From Liolophura sinensis (Eukaryota > Mollusca > Polyplacophora > Chitonida > Chitonidae): a DNA stretch of 64,000 nt. Both the position numbers and the translations under genes were made by a program. Shown piece by piece: positions 34,944 to 49,500 of the stretch. The stretch spans positions 8,990,001 through 9,054,000 of the forward strand of contig NC_088300.1 in NCBI RefSeq assembly GCF_032854445.1, in the 5' to 3' direction. Position 1 is the first letter of the stretch; every line of letters starts with the position of its first letter. The notes below the pieces were generated by a model. That model saw only the letters and a list, made by a program, of their open reading frames with translations, had not been told where the DNA came from and searched no databases.

Positions 34944-37587
34944 TTCTAGACAATTCGATGGAATAACTGAGATTAAAAAGTTCACAGGTCGTCCACACTT
35001 TACCTAATTCCCTTGCCTTTGTCCTTGAGATATCTTCGCAACTTACTGGCGCAAAAACGTACTGTAAACGTTACCGGATATGATAGGCGGCGCTTTTGTT
35101 GGTTATGAGAGTTTAGATTAAATGTCAAACATAATTCTCAGTCGGAACTCTCCAAAGGAAAAAAAAAAGCCATTTACCGTATTCATGAGAAACATACAAC
35201 GAACATAACAATGTACAAAAAGATGTCTTACAATCTGATTAAAAAGGTCTCATAAATTCCACCTATAATAGCTAAATACCTCTGTGCATCTATATGCAAA
35301 ACCATAAATGCATGTCTGGTACGTCAGTTTGGGTAGTTGAAGGTAGTGTGTTTTAAAAACTCGTCTGCTAATGACGTGCAGTACCAAAAATTATTGAAAC
35401 GATTATTTATTTGACAAAGGAGGTAAGTTTAAAACGTAGATTGACAACACCTCTTCAGTTCGTTAAGCAATTATATTTTTGGATCGGGTAACAATTTGTC
35501 AGACTTTCCCCCAAAGACAGGAATTTCGGAACAACACCCCTGTTGTCTGTCAGAAAATCCAGCCTGTATTGGGACATAATTCATGAAGAGCTTAACATTT
35601 CAGAATATTACGGGAATTTTAAAGTTCAGGTTGTTACCACATGGTGGAATGACACCAATTCATTGAAGAACCAGCTTTTTATACTGAACAGCTGAGAAGC
35701 GGCTAACAAAACTTCAGAAGGATCAACATAGTCTTTACAACTGTCTGTGACAACAAAAGTGTATTTAGGTTCATGAAGTCAGTTTGGTATGAGATGACTA
35801 TGGTACGAGTTGATTACAGCCCCAATGGTTATGGACATCACATGGTCAAGGGTCTACGTCTGTAGACATAGGGCTACATACCAGTACACACCTTTGGGTA
35901 CCATACAGTTTAGAGCTGGATTCTCTTTGGTTTTCACAATTAACGTGAAGTATTAGAAAGTACACAAACTTTTAATGAGAAGTTTGCAATTCTTTCTTTT
36001 GTCAAGATCAGTTAAGGCTGTTTTAGAAGCCTTTCGTAAAGGGATATAGTGAAAAACTTCGCCCAAATGTTCATCTTCTCAATAAGGGCCCCAACTCGAA
36101 GGAGCAAATTATGTCCTAAGCTCGGAGCACTGACTTTAAATGTTTCAAATTTATTGTCAAGTTTACAGCTCCGACATATTAAACCCACCATCTCGGGGCA
36201 CCAATTAACTTTGAATGGCTGAAAATTGTATATACGCCAGTCTAGGGTTGTGGAGCTTCTGGGGCCTTAGCGGCCCCAGGGACGTCACCTAATGTGCTGT
36301 GATACACTTTTAAACTGCCTCAACTTTGGATGGCTGTTCAAAACGTCATTCTTTTTTTAAGCATATCACTTTCATGGCTCTAGAATTGTCACACCCCATC
36401 TCTTGGTGCCCAAAATGGCTGAGATCTCATCTGTAGCAGTATGGATTGCAGATCTTCCTGGGCCTAGGTGGCCCTTGAACCCTTGCTGTGATTGTTGCCC
36501 CCCACCCTGCTGCCCAACGCCACATAACATTACTAACCAGTGACAAATTTGATATCTATTTTGATTCTGTTAGCCTTTATTTGTCAGAAGTAAAAATTCG
36601 TTTCAGCCAGTTTCAGTTTTGATGATAAGGTGAATGGGTTTTGCATTCAAACCAGTCCTAAGCAGCTAAAGAGTCAAGTAATATAGTAGTACATTTAGGT
36701 GCTCTGTTTTAAAATTTTGACTTTCAGTGATTGTGAAGCCAAATCCAGCATGTGTCTTAGTTTTGAGATGTTCATGTGAACAGATTGTGAGTTAATTACA
36801 CTAGAACAACACCTGGATATGGCTGATATGTTGTACTAAATATATGGGCTAAAGTGTGGATCATTCATTCGTTCCAAATCCAGCGAGACCTCTGAAAAGC
36901 ATAAGAATTTTGACTTCTTAGCAAGTCTTCTGACTTCACTCCAAGAGAATAAAATGTGGTGTTAAAATAAGCACAAGTACAACTTTAATGGCAAGTGTTC
37001 ACACTCCTTCTTTTGGTGTCACAAACAGTTTGAAGACCTAAAAAACTGGCGACAGTACCATCAAGTTGTAATTTCAAAGAGCTACACCAATTGTGTTTAC
37101 TCAGTGAAGTCGTATTTTTTGTTTTGTATGTAAATTGATTGCTGTTATGTCTCATACAGTATTGACTTTTGATTAGACTCTACCAAGATAAAGGTCAACA
37201 TGTACATGTATGTGTGTGCTATTGCTCTTTTGCTATATCAGATGACATAAATAAATGAACTATATAATATGTGATGTATTTTATATAGAAAATGAATAAC
37301 TGCTTAATGAGGGATACCATGTTGCATTATTAAGGTGATTGGTTTGCAGTGAACTTCCTTGTCAGTATTGTTGTCATTGGTGGTGTGTAGGGGTTCATGG
37401 CATAGGCTGAATAAGACCATGGGTGTTTAACTGCCTTACTGTCAAGGAATGCTAATGACCACGTTTTCTTATTGCTTATTCATAAAGCTTTTCCTGTTTA
37501 TTTACTAGGAAATTCTGACAAATGATGTACCTTGGGACTGGGACTGGTTGCTAGTACAGGTCAAAGGCTCAGCAGACCTTGCTCAAC
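34944..37587. other. Intergenic DNA between the divergent CREBZF-like and STS-B genes
   Basis: The two genes are transcribed away from each other, so both promoters should lie in these 2.6 kb. I see no reliable core element. At 36180-36480 two diverged blocks share ccatctc...gg and a ggcc-rich end, which hints at an old local duplication. Confidence 0.4.
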
Positions 37588-40390
37588 ATGAACATAAGAT
37601 GGATGGTTTTGTCTCTATGTATTGGGCTGTATGGTGTAGTTTTTTCCTCAGGACTTCCCAACATTGTGATATTTTTGGCAGATGATTTAGGAATAGGGGA
37701 TGTGGGATGCTTTGGCAACACCACTCTTCCGACCCCAAACATTGATCGTATAGCCTCAGAAGGAGCCCGCCTCACTCATCACCTTACCTCGTCTAGCGTG
37801 TGCACTCCTAGCAGGACATCCCTTTTGACTGGGCGCTACCCTATCCGATCAGGTAACACCACATCAGAGATACTCTTAGAATTCAAAACTATGACACTGA
37901 TTAAAGCAACAGCTTGTTACAGAGATAACAGGCCTGCACTGAATTACCTCCCTTGTTAAATGATAAAGACTGTCATATAAAGTGAGATTAGTCTTTACTA
38001 AAACTGCTGGCAGTGGGACCTCTTCTGTTAAAACATTCAGTATGGGAGTTATGTCATGAAAATGGTAAATATTTTCTAGGCAACAGAAAGTAAGAAACAA
38101 CATACTAGCCTTTGAGAATGGCAGAAATGCTGAAGATCTTGAGATAAGTCCATGTCTTTTAGCTGAAGAGTTCGCCAAAGTTGAGTCTGTTTATTGCATT
38201 TAATGCGGGCAAATTTTAAAATTACATATAAAAGGATTTAAAAAATACATAACTTTTATCCTGGGCTTTCCAAATAAGTTTACAAACTCTAGGTCTTCAA
38301 CTGGCTGGATGACTGTTATAAATGTGTCATTAATTAAGTTATAGCTAATGTGTTTTGATTTCTTTAATTTTGCCATGCTTTGTTAAGGTCAACATTAAAC
38401 TAAAAGTGTCCTATTTTTAGGTTTGGTCACATCACACTTGTTACCAGTCATCCTGTTTGTGGCGTCAGCAGCTGGCCTACCTAACAATGAGACCACATTT
38501 GCAGAACTTGCCAAAACACAAGGCTATTCTACAGCTGTCATAGGTGGGTGTTATTGTTTGGACTTTAGGTCCTGGATGGGTAGTTGTAATATTCTTGCAC
38601 ACTGGGGATCAAGATCAGCTAATCTGCAGGAGTGTGAATGAATATTTTCTATAGTAACTAACCCATTGTAGATCTCGCAATCTTAGATTTAGATAACCCA
38701 TGGCAGAACCATACAGAACCCTCTAAATGCCTTTAAATATAGTTTTGGGCTACACACGACAAACCACTTTTGTCCCATTTAAATTGATATGCATAACCTC
38801 TAGGTGAACGTGTTAACTGTTCATTCAAATTTCTGAATCTCTGTTGCTTTACTATAATACATGAGTATGCAAGTTCAAAACATCTATACAATTTTGTTAT
38901 CTTTACAAATTTCACAGATGGAATAGAGGGGAGTCTTAAGTAAAAGAAAGCTAAAATATGAAGTAAGGTTCATCATACAGACAACTTAAAAACTATGCAT
39001 TAATATACTTTCATTTATTTTTTTGACGACACTGAATGTTGTAATAACTCTTTTAACCCATGAATAAAAGATTTCTGAAATACTATTCTCAAAAGTCCCT
39101 TGATTCTGGTGAACATGAGGGAAAAAAGGTGATGTGACATCAGAGTCCTTAAATACTATCAGTATAACCCATAAAGCCCACCATAGAACTCAAATATTTG
39201 AATGCCTTGTAACACTTGCAAAAAAAATCTATGACATGAATGAAATAAATGAAAGTACTTTCACACAGTTTTCAGTTGTCTGTATGATCAACCTTACTTC
39301 ATATTTTAGCTTTCTTTTACTTTAAGTTTAGATGCTGATTATCAGAGTATATCAGACAAATACTGATTTGATTACTTTTCGTGGATATCCGCAACATAGA
39401 TGCATTTTTGGTATTGAGTTTTATCAAGGTCATGATTCTTCTGATATATTTCTGATGATGTAACATGACCTAGACAGAATATTAAGGTACTTTGTAACTA
39501 ATTTAGAAAAGAAATTTGTCTGTCAGTAAAATAAACCACCCATTGTCTCTTTGAAATATGTAGGAAAATGGCACCTTGGAATGAGCTGTTCTACCTACCA
39601 GGATTTTTGTCATCATCCGCTCAACCATGGCTTTGATTATTTCTATGGTCTTCCATTGACAAATCTGAAGGACTTTGGAAATTCTGGGGAGTCTGTGGTG
39701 GTCTCTCAGATGCCTGCAACCAATATGACTCTTGTGATGTCATTTGTCCTAGGACTCTTGTCATCAGCAGTTCTCCATCGGAAAGGGTTCATCAGTACAA
39801 AATTCACCGTGTTATTTCTTGGTCTATCTACATGTCTTCCACTGGCTCTGTACACGGCATACAAAAACATCACCCTTCTGAACAGCGTTATGCTGAAGGA
39901 CTTCAATGTGATAGAGCAGCCTATCCGACTGGACTCCCTGACACGCAGATTCACGCAGGAAGGACTGGAGTTTATAGAGCGCCAAAAGCGCAACCAGCAG
40001 CCATTCCTCTTGTTTCTTTCCTGGACACACGTGCACACATACCTCATGACGGGTAGTGGCTTTTCGGGGCGGAGTCAACATGGGCGCTATGGAGATGCTG
40101 TCATGGAGTTGGATTGGGGGGTGGGTCAGATTCTGACAGCTCTGGACAAGCATGGCTTCACTAACAACACCATGGTGTACTTCACCTCCGATAATGGTGG
40201 TCACATAGAGGAGACAGAGGAGGATGGCAGCAGAGTGGGCGGATATAATGGCATCTATAAAGGTAAGTAGGGGCAAGGCAGATGTCAGCACTGTTGATGT
40301 GTGACATCACTGTAAACATGTCAAATCACTGTAGATGAGCCATGTAAAGGCCTCTGAAATTTGGTTGTGGAAATAATTATATATTCTCCC

Positions 40391-40425
<35 letters not shown>

Positions 40426-43400
40426 TCATAAAAGTTAACATGTTATACTTCACTGTTTATTAAAGGAGGTAAAACCCATGGTGCAGTTGATGGGGGTATC
40501 AGGGTGCCCACTGTGGTGAGGTACCCCGGGAGGATCAAGCCAGGCAGGGTGGTAGATGAACCTACAAGTCTCATGGACTTCCTACCCACAGTGGCTAACC
40601 TGATGAAAGCCCCTGTGCCTAGTGACCGGGTGCTAGATGGTAAGGACATGATGCCATTATTAACTGGAGAGGAGAGGCTGTCCAGACACGAGTTCCTCTT
40701 CCACTATTGTGGTAAAACTATCCACGCCATAAGGTATAGGCCAAGACAAGGTGAGTTCTGTAGATGGTGCAACAATATATTTTTAGTGATTTCACTGGTG
40801 TTCTATGCCCCACTGAAAAATGTTTTACTTAGATAAATGTAAATGAGGTAGGAATTCAAATGAACGAAAAACCCATCAATTGGAGTAAACCTGAGAGTCC
40901 TTTATTGTCCAGTGAGAACCAATATATACACCTGGGAAAGAACCTGTGACAAAATTACACCTTCGCATGATGCTATCACCACTTTTACACCTTCTGTGGT
41001 ATAGCATATACTTCTGGCATCTTACATCTGCATATCACTAGTTTTACACTTACTGTGATATAACAATAATTATTTTTTCTCTTTACTCACATTTATACCT
41101 GTCGTCAGTTTTACACTGTGATGACGTATATTTACCCTTTACTCGCGTATATCCTCAATTTTACACTAAAATGGCATATCATGTGTTTACTCTTTTCCAT
41201 GTCTTATTTTCAAATTATCAGTTTTTATACCAGGAATGATATGACAACCTTTTACCACTTATACGTATACATACATCATTACACAGGTATGATATAACAT
41301 ATCAGGACAAAGTTAATCCTGGGGAATAACCCATTCTTCTATTCTACGAACACGTTTAAACACAAAAACTATGAACATAGAACTACAGAAGTTTGAATAG
41401 AACAGCAGCAGTTTGAACAAATTTATATATAACAATAATGGTTTGCCACCTTACCCCCATCTGCCAACCAGGCGGGTGTTAACATCTTGTAGTAATTCTT
41501 GTCAGGATGGCTAATTAGTGCACCAAGTGGTATAACCATCTCAGCGATAAACTTAATCATTGACAACAGTATTCTGTTACCATAAACATACAGTAGTACA
41601 CTTATCTTACATATATGTGTGACTTACAATCCATACTGTGTACTGCAATTACAGTATACTATGATACAGAGGTTACTAATAACCATTACTGAGCCATTAC
41701 ACTATCATTACCCATTTGTTAATATATGTTTCAGTGAATTTCAAGGGAGTTACTCTTCCAGCAGCATAACTACATAACAGCCATACCAAGGGGGACAACT
41801 CTTGCTATTACCTCTACATTTACATGTAATTCGAGTGATCTTCACATTTCTGTTCTGTGAGACGGATCGAAAGCTAGAGACCACATGATCTCCTCAGTAA
41901 CAAACAGCGTGGGTGAAGAAAATAACGTCTTCCCCAACGTTATTACATAGGAAAATGCCTAGTTTCAAATCGCTGTCAGTGATCTTGTATAATTTTCAGC
42001 TTTCCAGATAGCCTGAGTATTTGGATGAGCGGTCATGTGACCCCAAACTTCCGACCCGTCTTACTTGTGTGCGGACACACTTTCATGTAAAACTACACAT
42101 CATCACTACACTATGTCCTTTAATACTTTAGAAAGAAAACAGCAAAGTATCTCACATGATGCATCGACCAAAGTATCAAAAATCTTGGAAATGAGATAGC
42201 TCATCAGTATAGATCTGCAAGATTGGCATGACACAGATAAATTGGTGGCTTCTGTTCTACAAGAAGGCTCACACGCCACCTGACAGTTCCCTTACATTTT
42301 ATCCAAAATTTAGAATATGTCAGTATGTAGTTAAGAAACTGTTAATTAATTATAGGTCAGAATACAAATTATGAACGAAGAAAAATATAAGCTTGAAAGC
42401 AATTCATGCAGAGTATGAAATGTCGCATTGATATTAAAATCAGCACTTAAGCCTAAAAGGACTTCGCAAAAAAATTACGGGAAGAAGTATAATATGTTTC
42501 GTAATAACAGCCCCCACATAAAGACCACTACACGTGACCAGGTAACGGACAATACCTTCTGATGGATTAGAGCCCTGGCCTTAAATGCTGCAACTAGTGG
42601 ACTTCTTCAGTCTCTATATTTTAACTGAAATAGGCTGTATCATTGTATTCCCATACACATCATGTTTGCCACCCACAGTTGTTACAGAACATTGGGTTTT
42701 GATGGTTTTGTTTGAACGGCAAAAATCTAGAGCTGGTTACTAGTATTGTTTTATAGTGCAGGATGTACTTTTTGGAAATTTTTAGGCTCCCTTGCTCTCA
42801 TTGGACTTTTCAATGTGTGCTCGTCAGCAGAACTTGTAAGATTGTTTGTGCTTTTTTCCATTAGCTGAAGGCCACCTATCTTCTACCAGTATGGCTTGCA
42901 AGTCACACATAGGCAAGTTTATCAGTGATGTGCCAAAGATTGGTACCACAATGCGACATTTCATACAAGTGAAAAATTCTTAGTATTGCATTTAACAAAA
43001 ATCAATCAGTCAATCAATGTGCTCTTATTTCAGTGTGATAAAAGAGATTTTTGTTAAACAACGGACCAAATTAACTTTGTGGCAATAAATTAGCCTGTGT
43101 TACCAAATTAACTTCAGCCAGTATCATGTAGAAGTGACGAGACTAAGATGCGCACCATTGTTGTAGTAGTTTGTTTGTGTTTCTAGGGTCAGATGTATTC
43201 AAGCTAGTCTTGTGGACACCTGGCTACATACCTGGTCAGATGCGCTGTGAATTTGTGTGCTTCTGTGGCCACGCTACTCGTCTGAGCACACCACAACTAT
43301 ACAACATGGTGAGTGACCCAGGGGAGTTAACTCCCCTGAATGTCACGCAACATGCAGAGTACCAGGACATAGTTAGGCTGATGCTGAAAGCATTAGAGGA

Positions 43401-43536
43401 GCACCAGGCTTCGGTGACGCCAGTACCAGACCAGTACGCCATCATGAACCTGATGTGGAGACCCTGGCTACAGCCATGCTGTAACTTCCCTTACTGTTCC
43501 TGCCAAGACCCTAAGTATGCTTCTCTAGAACCATAG
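37588..43536 (+). CDS. STS-like: Steryl-sulfatase-like enzyme STS-B (five coding exons, 573 aa)
   Basis: Exons: 37588-37852, 38421-38543, 39564-40262, 40466-40750, 43187-43536; all introns are GT-AG and phase 1. The ATG is the first after an in-frame TAG. The signal peptide is about residues 1-20 ([15 protein letters not shown]). Metal ligands D32-D33 lie in [11 protein letters not shown], and formylglycine cysteine C72 in CTPSR. GKWHLG gives K131 and H133; SWTHVH and TSDNGGH follow as in STS-A. Two hydrophobic helices at about 184-202 and 206-229 form the luminal membrane hairpin. The last exon reads [17 protein letters not shown]. Exons 2, 3 and 4 have exactly the same lengths as in STS-A (123, 699, 285), so the two are duplicates of one gene. 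The hairpin is one of the most diverged parts. Expected role is sulfate-ester hydrolysis at the ER or related membranes; the substrate is not predictable. Confidence 0.93.
40391..40418. repeat. (TA)n microsatellite in STS-B intron 3
   Basis: About 14 TA units directly upstream of exon 4 in a 203-base intron. Confidence 0.9.
40751..43186 (+). other. Large STS-B intron 4 with repeats
   Basis: This intron of 2436 bases is about four times its STS-A counterpart (602). It includes diverged repeats of a tatcac...ttttacac motif at about 40970-41300 and a SINE-like tail fragment at 42850-43015. No hidden exon is recognised, and the frame joins correctly without one. Confidence 0.6.
42850..43015 (+). 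repeat. SINE-like tail fragment
   Basis: ccaccagt-like start, gtgaaaaattcttagtattg and an aatcaatcagtcaatcaatg end. It is related to 17375-17510 and 48405-48515 and diverged from the main family. Confidence 0.45.
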
Positions 43537-46500
43537 TTGTTTACAGCTGCAATGTTTAGATTTTAATGGCAAAGATACATGGAGTGAATGAGGTACTTAA
43601 CAAGGTTGTGTGGTCCTTAGACCAGCTCCATTTTTCTTTAAATAGCATTGGTATTCCCCATTAACTTGTTTGGCCAAGCATTAAGTGTCTATCCATTAAG
43701 TTCTGTTGATATCTACATGAAGGGTTTATAATGTATGGCCCTGTTAAACTGACACAGGAAGGACAGAAGCTGAATTTTGAACGACTTTTCTGTGTATAGA
43801 AATGATGTGAAGACTATTGCCTTTTGCTTCTCAGTAAAGCTATCAGATGGTGTGGTCTGTGTGTGTTCTCACTTGACAGACCTTAAGAGCTCAATATTAT
43901 ATTTCTTTGATCTGAAAAACAAATTACTTTCAATTATTAAAGTTTCAATTACTAAGATTTTCCAATATTAAAGTTGAGAGTGGCTTTTGTTGGTCAATCC
44001 TTGTTTTGGTACTTTGATTAAACTTTTGTGAATGGAATAACACAAACACTGCTGCTCAGTGTATGCATGGATATGTAAACACATAAAGTGCAAAGAACAC
44101 AACACTGCCACTATAGGTTAATTTTTTATAAATATTGTGTTGACATTTGTGAGAGTCATTTATAACGTGTAACCTCTGTTCTGAAACTTACAAACAAACT
44201 CCGCACACAGTGCACACGGTGAAAGTTACAAAACATTGATGTCTACAGAGACCTACACAGTATTCCTTGTGTGAAGAGTAATATTTGTATAAATGTACAC
44301 AAGTCTGCACAGCAGAAGTGAACATATAAACTTATGGATAACGCTGAAAATACATGGATATTTATGCGTCATGCTCAAGTTCTTACAACAGTTTATGCGA
44401 TTTCTGACAGTTAAATTGATTATTACTTATTTAGAATTTACTCAGATTTACTACCAGCTGTCGTTTTTCTTGTCACGCTCAACCAATCATTGGACAGGAT
44501 TTCTCTGTAGTACCGATGGCGTATGAAAGTACCATCTTTTTTGACCTTTTCATTTTTTCTCAGACACCACTTTGTATCCCAGCTTTGCCTCGTTGCAATG
44601 TGTAGTCCTCATCAGTCATGGTCTAGATGGTTGTTGAAAATGGCTACAGTTTAGGAAATATTCTGCGGCCCCTGTGTAAGTGATGTCGTTAAGTGAGTCA
44701 GTAGTGTAACATAAATAATACATATATAACTGAAAATGTGTTCATGTAGATTCGTGAATAGGTATTGGACAGATTTACATTGGCTTTGTTATAAATTTAA
44801 TTTATATTGCCAGGACTTTGTGATGGTACAGTGTTTTATGTTTTTTTTTTGACTTGTTATTTGTAATGAAACCCTGTTAATCCATAGCAAAACACTTTAT
44901 TATTTTCAAACTTGATATGTCATGATGGTAATGTACTTACATTATCTGGTAGGATCTTGGAAGGGTACTAGTATTTTAACTATGTACAACGCTACCATAT
45001 ACAATGTTATCCATAAGAAATAAGAAATATCCAGCACACAACACATATACATACATGGGAGTGTCAGTAGCTCAGTCAGTGTTTATCTACATGCATTTGC
45101 TGTTGTTTATAATGAGCTTTAGTTTATGAGAGTGTGTTACCTAATTTTCATTAAAATTTTGGAAATTGTAACTTGTATGGTGTATTTACGCCTATTTGAG
45201 CTTAAGAAATGTCTCATGCTGAGTTTTTCTGTTTTGTTTTTTTTTGTTATTGGCCAAAGCTTTATTCAAATTAATGTCAAGTGCTTTTATGTATGTTTTG
45301 AAGCTGCTTGTTTTACATATTGTTTTTACAGTGTTTATTAGACTTTGGGATGCTTTTATGACTTGCCATCTCTTGCTCAAATAGTGCACTTGTCTGAAGT
45401 AACCAGCCATATATAGTTTACAAACTGGCAAAAAGTGGATAGATCAGTTATAAGTATACACTCATGTTTTCTTTGTAACACATGTTTATAGCCACAATTT
45501 AGTAAGTTAAGTCTGCTTCATCAATCATGACCAGTGTTCAGAATACTCATCATTTGGATCTTTCCATGGCATTAGATTAGAAGGTGGAAGTAAACAATAC
45601 CCATAGTTATGTAGGCCTTGTTGTGGCCATGCTGGTAATCTCTAGTGCTCAGCTAATACCTACAATACTTCTCACCACATTTTCATTCACTGGTATTTTG
45701 AAACAATTGCATTGTTCACGGCTCTTCTGTTTTCCGAATGTTCATGTTTTTGGGTGCCATGTAAACTTTATTGCTCCAATTTGTATCACTTCCTCAACAA
45801 TCACGCCATAAAAAAAAAATGAATGAACACAGAAACAGCTTGAAATTATCCCCAACTGTATCTGCTAATCCCAAAATAAAGTGTTCACTTTGTTCTAATC
45901 AGGTAAATGACAAGCTGGTAAGTAGCATTGTAAGTATGCCTTCTCAGCTTTGAAAAATTGTTTCTATATAAGGAGTTTTAACCTGCTTGTGACAGGTTTT
46001 TGTTTTATTCATTAAATGTACACTTTACACGTGTGCACAAGATTTCATGAGACCAATGTGAAACGGACAGTTTTGAAGGGAGACCCCTGTCCAGTATACA
46101 TGTGGGTACTAGTACATGTAATATGCATTTGTTTACATTTTTTGTCCAAACAACATTTTTTTCATCTTATGGTTAGGATACAATATTTTTGTACTGTTCT
46201 TTCTGTTTTCACTAATGTGCTCCTTAAGGTTTTAGATATATTTATTTCCGTTATAATTTTATAAATATTTTTTTTACATGGATTATGTATGTTACTAATA
46301 TTGTACTTCACACATTGACATGTACATTGATGTGTATGCTGCAAATCTGACATATAAAGGTAACAAAATAGTAAGTGGTCACTCAGTCATTTGATCAGAG
46401 AGAAAGATTTATTTATTATTACAGTTTATTCTGAGCCTGTGTGCAGAGTTTTAAGCCACAGGAAACAGCCATTCAAAGGCACAAGAAGTGATCTTTTTCA

Positions 46501-49500
46501 AGGACGTGCAGTAAGAATGGCTCACTGAGGTATGGCAGGAGTCTTGACAACTGCAACTGAATTACCTATAGTCTGATCCTGAATCTCATACTCCTCATGT
46601 TAATGACTAAAAGGGATACAGAATGGATGCTGATTGGGTAACAGTGGAGATACGGTTTCCTGGGTTAAATCTTGCAGCCTTGGTAATGCTTGTATAAATG
46701 TACCATACCTAACATTCATCTTAGGCAAGGCAGAGCTGGTGCTTGCCTATCTCTCACATCAGCCAATCAGAAGCAATTCTGTATCCATTTAAGACAACAG
46801 CCCTCGCAGGGTTAAGTAAACGTATGGAATTACAAAGAAAGTATGATAAATAGCATTTTCAGTCAATATTAAACACTTTGTGATACCAGAATTTTACTCA
46901 CAGGTCACAGGTTCAGGTGTCAGTATTCATCTTTATTGGTTAACAAGATGTTTGCCTATGTTGTGATTTACCATAAGTTAATGCATGTAATTGAGTTTTA
47001 GTAGTTGTATAAATACAGGTACAGTATAAAAAGTGTACAATGTGATTTTATTGTGATTATGCTTCAGTAGTTAAAATTGGAAAAATCAATTACAAAATAT
47101 CTAAAAACATAAATAAATACATGAAAAAAGGTATAAAAGATTAAAGCGAAATATCCTCATACATTCTGATTTCTCTGTTTATATGTGTGTACGAGCATTT
47201 TTTTTTTTTTTTGTCCTTACTTCATATTTTGTTTGTGTGGAGTTTTCACAACTGGAATTAAAAGATGTTCCTAACGATGCAAACGATCCCAAAAATAAGA
47301 ATATATTATCAGAACTGGGATGATAATTGACAAAATGCTGTATTTATAATATATGATTTTTGCATGTTGAACGCCACTCAAGAATTTTTGCTTTTAATAT
47401 ATGATGGCTGTCAGTTAAATGGTTTGAGGAAACCAGTATCCTTGGGTTAACCAGAAACCTTTAGCAAATAACCCATGCTTGACAGACTTGCATGCCATAC
47501 TGTTAGTAAGCCAGTTGGTCTTAACAAACGTTAAGGCTGCGCAAAAAGTACCATCAGACAGGAAATACAAAGAACAGAGTTAAAATTTTGGGAAAGCCAA
47601 ATTCAAGTTCACTAAATACTTCAAACAAAATATGAAGTGAGGAAGATTTTTTTTTCTTTGAATGTTCAAGATAATATTCCATTGAAGGGTTTTTCACTTA
47701 TGCTATGGGGCTATGTTTATGATAGGTGGCAAAAATTGGAGTGTGAAGAGCTTTAATTCCTGCTTACATGTAGATCAAACAAGGCTAAGATTAAGTCAAG
47801 TGATTGTAGCAGCCTTCTGTATTTCGGGATGGACTGCTTTCTACTTACAACATTTAACACAAAAGTAATGAAAGATAAAGTCAGCAAACGTAGCTATAGA
47901 GTTAATCCTGCTTTATTCCAGACTTGCCTCTCCCACTGTTAATACAAACCATTGGATATATACCTTATAACATACATTTACAAAGTGCAAAAGCTAATAA
48001 TTAAACACTATCTATATGAAACTAATCTACTTTTCTGGGCTTCACCTATACATTGTTTATTAAGACCATAGAATCTGGAAAGTTTGAACAAATTGACATA
48101 CACAACACAGTGAGAAGTGTGTAATTAAAAAACCCACGTTAAACATACCTGCACCTTGTTCTGGTAGGTACAGCATTACTATAATGCAACCCGTAAACAT
48201 TAGAAACGTTTTCTTTTGATTGTGTTTTGCTACATTTAGAAGACCGACTTCACATATTGTTGATCTCCAACATTCATTCAAAACAAACAGTACAATGTAG
48301 TGTGTGTTGTATACAGCTGACTAGAGCTGTCTGGCCATTTTATTTCACAAACTGTGGAAGTTTTTCTTTTTTTGTCTTAGCGGCTTTTTTTCAGAAGTGA
48401 GCTCCTGAGGGCTCTGTCCAGTTTCAACCACTTACAAGTTTGACCACCATCATTTACCGTGCATGAAATATTCTGAAGCATGGCGTAAATTAGCAGTTCA
48501 TATAAACAAATGAATAATTGCCCATATTAACTTTAACTAACATGTAACTCCTCTTTCATAGTGAAACCCGAACGTCTGTCCCTCAATGTATCCTAGATGC
48601 TAGATCTGAGATGTGTTTTATTCCTCACAGCTTAGCTTTCATAAATATTAATGTGGAAGCTGGGAACATGGCTAACCGATCTCAGAGCTACCTAGATGGG
48701 AATGTTTTCATGAGTACACGTGCCAGTGGTTACTTGGCGACTGTGTACTAACAGCCTCACCCTGACTGACATTGCACGGACATCGGCAAGCCACAGACTG
48801 ACCACAAACCATTCCCTCAGAGTGGTTTGCAAATCACACCATACAAGGCCAGGAGTTAATGACTAAAATGCTCTTCCCTTCACTGTGGAAGATTGGAGAA
48901 ATTACATACATTACATGACACAAAGTGAGATCTTAGAATCACAATAGATGTATAAAGTTACAATTCTGAACAACATATCCATCAATTGATAATCTTTACA
49001 TATACATGTACCTCTGCTCAAAATGTAACCTAACCATACAAAAATTAACGTCCCATTTAATGTGCATAGGATCTTATTAATAAATCATCAGTAGCATGCA
49101 CAATGTTACTGCAATAATGTCTCAATAAGGTGTTTGACACAGATCATTAACAAGGTGGAAATGTCTACTGACCTTCACATTTCTCTGCACACACATTCAG
49201 AGGTTTAAGTTATTATTAAAGTGTTTGTTGAATACACAGCTTTTTACGACATTCATTATCATAGGCTTAACACATCATTAAAAGAAAGCTACATCTATGT
49301 AGGCACGCATCCCACAAGTGAATGTTCTTATGTTGTTCTACACTAGTATCAGCTGAGCGTAAATGCCTGTACCCAATATGAACATTAAATATGGAAAAAT
49401 CAAAAAAAGTCTTAAACTTCAACTGAAATCAAAATATTTACCACACGCTGATATGTTGAACTGCTTGGAGTCCAGTTTTTAAGGGCTCAAGTGTTTTTTT

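Noticed and set aside
34944-34985. Upstream extension of the CREBZF-like frame starting with GTG
   Set aside because: Animal genes start almost always with ATG, and the ATG at 34943 is the first after an in-frame TAG.
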